8,031 bases of DNA, from contig CP070776.1 of NCBI GenBank assembly GCA_020346205.1, positions 632,826 through 640,856 on the forward strand. The letters are read 5' to 3'. The notes under the pieces were generated by a model, which was not told the DNA's origin, ran no database searches, and saw only the letters and a list, made by a program, of their open reading frames with translations. Positions 5,781 to 8,031 of the stretch are shown one piece after another. The position numbers and the translations under genes were made by a program. This stretch comes from Deltaproteobacteria bacterium (GTDB lineage Bacteria > Desulfobacterota > Desulfobulbia > Desulfobulbales > BM004). Every line of letters begins with the position of its first letter. The stretch's first letter is position 1.

Positions 5781-7384
5781 TTTTCGTTCGTTGCGTTTGT
5801 GCGTTCTTGACCTCGCAGGAACTGGTCAGTGATGCTGCGTATTAATTCCATTGTTTTTTCAGGATCACAGAACGCGTCAGCAGTATAGGCATTTTGCGCC
5901 AGGAATTCGAAACGGATTTTTTCAGCAACAGTCATCACCAGTCTGTCCTGTTCCTGTAAACCTTCTATGCCTACAATTTCCATTATTTCCTTAAGGGCTT
6001 CTTCTTTGTGCATAATTTCACGGCAGAGATTACGCAAAACCTCCCAGTCTTTTGAAATATTGTTTTTAAAGTAATCTGACAGAATATTCTGGTACAGCGA
6101 ATAGCTCTGCATCCAGTTAATTGCTGGGAAATGCCTGCTGTTTGCCAGGGTTGTATCAAGCATCAAAAAAGCCCCGGAGGTTCTCAAGAGAGCCTGTGTT
6201 ACCGGTTCGGTAAAATCACCACCCGGAGGAGAAACAGAAAGGATCATGCTGAGTGAACCAATATCGCCGGAAAGGGTTTCTACCACTCCTGCCCGTTCCA
6301 CAAATGATGAAAGACGGGAAGCCAGGTATGTGGGGTAACCTTCCTCACCGGGCATTTCTTCCAGCGAGGAAGATATTTCCCTGAGTGCTTCTGCCCAGCG
6401 GGAAATGGAATCAGCTAAAAGCAGGACATGAAAGCCTAGGTCTCGGTAATACTCACCCAGGGTAACAGCTGTATAAATTGATGCTTCCCGGGCAGCAACA
6501 GGCATATTCGAGGTATTGACCACAAGAACTGTTCTATCCATCAAAGGACAATTTGTACGCGGATCAACCAACTCAAGGAACTCTTCAATAAGTTCTGACA
6601 TCTCATTGCCGCGTTCTCCGCAGCCGGCATAAATGACAATATCGACATCAGCATGCTTAGCAATGGTCTGTTCAAGGATTGTCTTGCCAGTACCGAATCC
6701 TCCTGGAATAATAGATGTTCCGCCCCGGGCCAGGGGAAAAAGAAAGTCTATTATGCGCTGACCTGTAATGACCGGCCCCTGGGGGTTGATTTTTTTTCTA
6801 TAGGGACGCGGCACCCGCATAGGCCAGCTGTGATACCCGAAAAATTCACTGCCATCGTCCAGCCTGCATAAAGACTCCTCAAGGGTTATTGAGCCCTGAG
6901 CAATATCTTTAACACTGCCATTTCTATCCGGCGGGAGTATCATGGGATGCTTAAATGGTCCTTCTTCGATGTAACCGATCTTGACACCACCTGAGATAGT
7001 GTCACCCCTGTTGACAAGAGGCGTAAAGGACCATTGCTTTTTCAGGTCAAGGGAAGAGGGGAGGTGGATAGGATGAATAAAGGATCCAGTTTTTTCCGCA
7101 AGAGCATCAAGTGGCCTCTGCAGGCCGTCAAACATGACTGACAAAAGACCGGGGCCAAGTGTTGTGGCCAGCGAGACACCGTGCCCTTGCACAGGCTCAT
7201 CGAGGCCTAGTCCACTGGGATCCTCATATACCTGCAGGACTGTCCCATCCTTCTCCAGCCTTACAACTTCACCGGTCAGATTATTCTCACCCACAGATAC
7301 CCTTTCAAAAAGGGTCAAGCCTGAAAGATCAGTGCGAACAGTCGCACCTGAAATTGATATGATTTTCCCTGTGCTTTCTGTCAT
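5777..7384 (-). CDS. atpA: V-type ATP synthase/ATPase catalytic subunit A
   Basis: This is the nucleotide-hydrolysing or ATP-forming subunit of the V1 head. Counting from the chosen start it has 535 residues. An N-terminal beta barrel (GKIISISGATV; LGPGLLSVMFDGLQRPLD) comes first. The family-specific bulge domain lies at about residues 110-185. WPMRVPRPY and ITGQRIIDFLFPLARGG lead into Walker A, GGFGTGKT (218-225). GCGERGNEM (244-252) holds the catalytic glutamate. The Walker B region is VLLLADSISRWAEALREIS (330-348), followed by PGEEGYPTYLASRLSSFVERAG. All catalytic motifs are intact. The tail stops soon after FLAQNAYTADAFCDPEK and is some 40 residues shorter overall than the Thermus protein (about 578). 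Two ATGs are adjacent: the one at 7382-7384 lies 5 nt from GGAG, the one at 7385-7387 only 2 nt, so the former is chosen. The stop overlaps subunit B. Confidence 0.96.
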   Translation of the reverse strand: MTESTGKIISISGATVRTDLSGLTLFERVSVGENNLTGEVVRLEKDGTVLQVYEDPSGLGLDEPVQGHGVSLATTLGPGLLSVMFDGLQRPLDALAEKTGSFIHPIHLPSSLDLKKQWSFTPLVNRGDTISGGVKIGYIEEGPFKHPMILPPDRNGSVKDIAQGSITLEESLCRLDDGSEFFGYHSWPMRVPRPYRKKINPQGPVITGQRIIDFLFPLARGGTSIIPGGFGTGKTILEQTIAKHADVDIVIYAGCGERGNEMSELIEEFLELVDPRTNCPLMDRTVLVVNTSNMPVAAREASIYTAVTLGEYYRDLGFHVLLLADSISRWAEALREISSSLEEMPGEEGYPTYLASRLSSFVERAGVVETLSGDIGSLSMILSVSPPGGDFTEPVTQALLRTSGAFLMLDTTLANSRHFPAINWMQSYSLYQNILSDYFKNNISKDWEVLRNLCREIMHKEEALKEIMEIVGIEGLQEQDRLVMTVAEKIRFEFLAQNAYTADAFCDPEKTMELIRSITDQFLRGQERTNATNEK

Positions 7385-7707
7385 CATATCTCCAGCTGAA
7401 CGTGATAGCCAATGGCCTTGCGCAAAAGGCGCATAGCATAATCTTCTCTCTTGGTTTCCATTGTTAATGGAGGCGGCATGATAACAAAAACAAGCTCCAT
7501 GCCTCTTTCCATCTCTCGCAACCTGTTATCAATGCTTTCGGTAACAAGCCGTTCATCGATAACAAAGAGGCCATATTCAGGTTTTTGGACAAAATGCTGC
7601 AGGAGTGACTCCAGTTCTTCGCTGGTACAGACATGCTGTTCAAAACCAGCCAGACTGAAACCATACATGGCATCATTAACAGTAAAGAAAATAATACGTT
7701 TGTTCAT
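7384..7707 (-). CDS. atpF: V-type ATP synthase/ATPase subunit F (central stalk)
   Basis: At 107 residues this has the normal size of V-type subunit F (about 100-110), a small alpha/beta protein that binds the D shaft in the central stalk and modulates rotation and activity. Signatures are a first strand with a short loop and GFSLAGFE (16-23, family GFRLAGxE), YGLFVIDERLVT (45-56, family xGIIxITExxA) and LVFVIMPPP (72-80, family PxIxxIPsP). The C-terminal helix ALRLLRKAIG-type segment (around 91-99) precedes the end. It sits between C and A as in Thermus-type operons. Its ATG (7705-7707) shares ATGA with the subunit C stop, and its own stop overlaps the subunit A start. The family is weakly conserved, so position supports the call as much as sequence. 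The symbol follows V-type use. Confidence 0.88.
   Translation of the reverse strand: MNKRIIFFTVNDAMYGFSLAGFEQHVCTSEELESLLQHFVQKPEYGLFVIDERLVTESIDNRLREMERGMELVFVIMPPPLTMETKREDYAMRLLRKAIGYHVQLEI
7390..7393 (-). promoter_or_regulatory. Ribosome binding site GGAG of subunit A
   Basis: On the minus strand GGAG is followed by ATATGATGA. Spacing is 2 nt to the first ATG and 5 nt to the second, which favours the second (7384). With that start the subunit F stop overlaps by one base (TGATG); with the first the overlap is ATGA. Either allows translational coupling. Confidence 0.55.
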
Positions 7708-8031
7708 GCGACAATACTTTCCCGTACAGGTTCATCATCCAAAAGGCTTGTGTTAAGTACCATACTGATATTCCTTGTATAACGATACTGTTCCCACAGG
7801 TAAAAAAGAATATCTCCTGTTCTTGTGCGCTGAAAGGACCAGCTTTTTAATTTTCCTGTTATGAAACTCAGTAAGGCTGTTTCCAATTTCTGTATTGTGG
7901 AAGTTGCCTCATTGGTATTCTGGATCCGTAGGAAGGTTAAAACCGGGGACACGTCTTTACGGAAATATGCTCTCTTAAAACGATCCATCGGCACAGTTCC
8001 TCCCGAAATCATTGTTGGTTCTGGCTCGACT
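7704..8031 (-). CDS. atpC: V-type ATP synthase/ATPase subunit C, C-terminal part (5' end beyond right edge)
   Basis: The frame is open from the window edge to TGA at 7704-7706, giving about 108 visible residues. The Met at 8012 is internal: codons for VEPEPT precede it without a stop, and full-length subunit C has about 320-340 residues. Subunit C is the funnel-shaped adaptor that couples the central stalk to the membrane c-ring. The visible part is helical. The closing segment GDILFYLWEQYRYTRNISMV aligns in pattern with the family GPEPLxAYLxxKExExxNLRxI end, preceded by a helix like LExALxxxL (here KLETALLSFITGKL). The match is divergent, with no conserved Pro-Leu and no Lys-Glu-Ala-Glu. The call rests also on its place before subunit F and the ATGA overlap with it. 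Confidence 0.78.
   Translation of the reverse strand, partial: VEPEPTMISGGTVPMDRFKRAYFRKDVSPVLTFLRIQNTNEATSTIQKLETALLSFITGKLKSWSFQRTRTGDILFYLWEQYRYTRNISMVLNTSLLDDEPVRESIVA

Noticed and set aside
5482..5832. Plus-strand open frame of 116 codons opposite the A/B junction
   Set aside because: Antisense to conserved ATPase genes, with no family features or ribosome binding site.
7704..8012. Complete 102-residue gene starting at 8012
   Set aside because: The frame continues to the edge without a stop, and the segment looks like the end of a subunit C of over 300 residues.

Overview
The window reads as a chromosomal segment of an anaerobic Gram-negative bacterium, most likely a Desulfobacterota (former Deltaproteobacteria) lineage. 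This is an inference from gene content: a BepA-like M48/TPR envelope protein, a DUF1178 protein, a divergent P-II paralogue with a sigma54-type promoter match, and a bacterial V-type ATPase. Base composition looks moderate and even along the window. I see no mobile element, CRISPR array, tRNA or rRNA. Every base of the 8031 is accounted for by nine genes plus short intergenic stretches, except one 325-base non-coding region (2976-3300).

Layout. (1) Positions 1-2012, plus strand: the 3' end of a TPR-containing M48-type metalloprotease gene, then wrbA (FMN-dependent NAD(P)H:quinone oxidoreductase) and a small FMN nitroreductase. Spacing is tight (15 and 22 nt) with good ribosome binding sites, so this is probably one transcript. 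(2) A 12-bp perfect stem-loop (2036-2077) separates this unit from the convergent next one. (3) Positions 2107-2975, minus strand: a short P-II family signalling protein followed by a five-helix membrane protein I do not recognise. (4) Positions 2976-3300: a divergent, AT-rich control region. It holds a sigma54-like -24/-12 match facing the P-II gene, a small palindrome at its predicted start, and a candidate sigma70 promoter facing the gene on the other side. (5) Positions 3301-3744, plus strand: a DUF1178 zinc-ribbon-like protein. (6) Positions 3797-8031, minus strand: V-type ATPase genes in the order C (partial), F, A, B, D, the order known from Thermus-type V/A-ATPases. Stops and starts overlap at C/F, F/A and A/B, and B and D are 4 nt apart.

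How the genes work together. The V-ATPase block encodes almost the whole catalytic and rotor-stalk portion: the A3B3 head, the central stalk D and F, and the rotor adaptor C. The membrane subunits (I and K/L) and the peripheral stalk (E/G) must lie beyond the right edge, so ion specificity and direction of operation cannot be told here. WrbA plus nitroreductase suggests quinone or xenobiotic redox defence. The P-II/membrane-protein pair looks like a small regulator-target module that may respond to nitrogen or energy status.

Most of the window is conserved housekeeping content. The parts most worth a second look are the P-II paralogue with its unidentified membrane partner and sigma54-type promoter, and the divergent V-ATPase (short subunit A tail, atypical subunit C tail).
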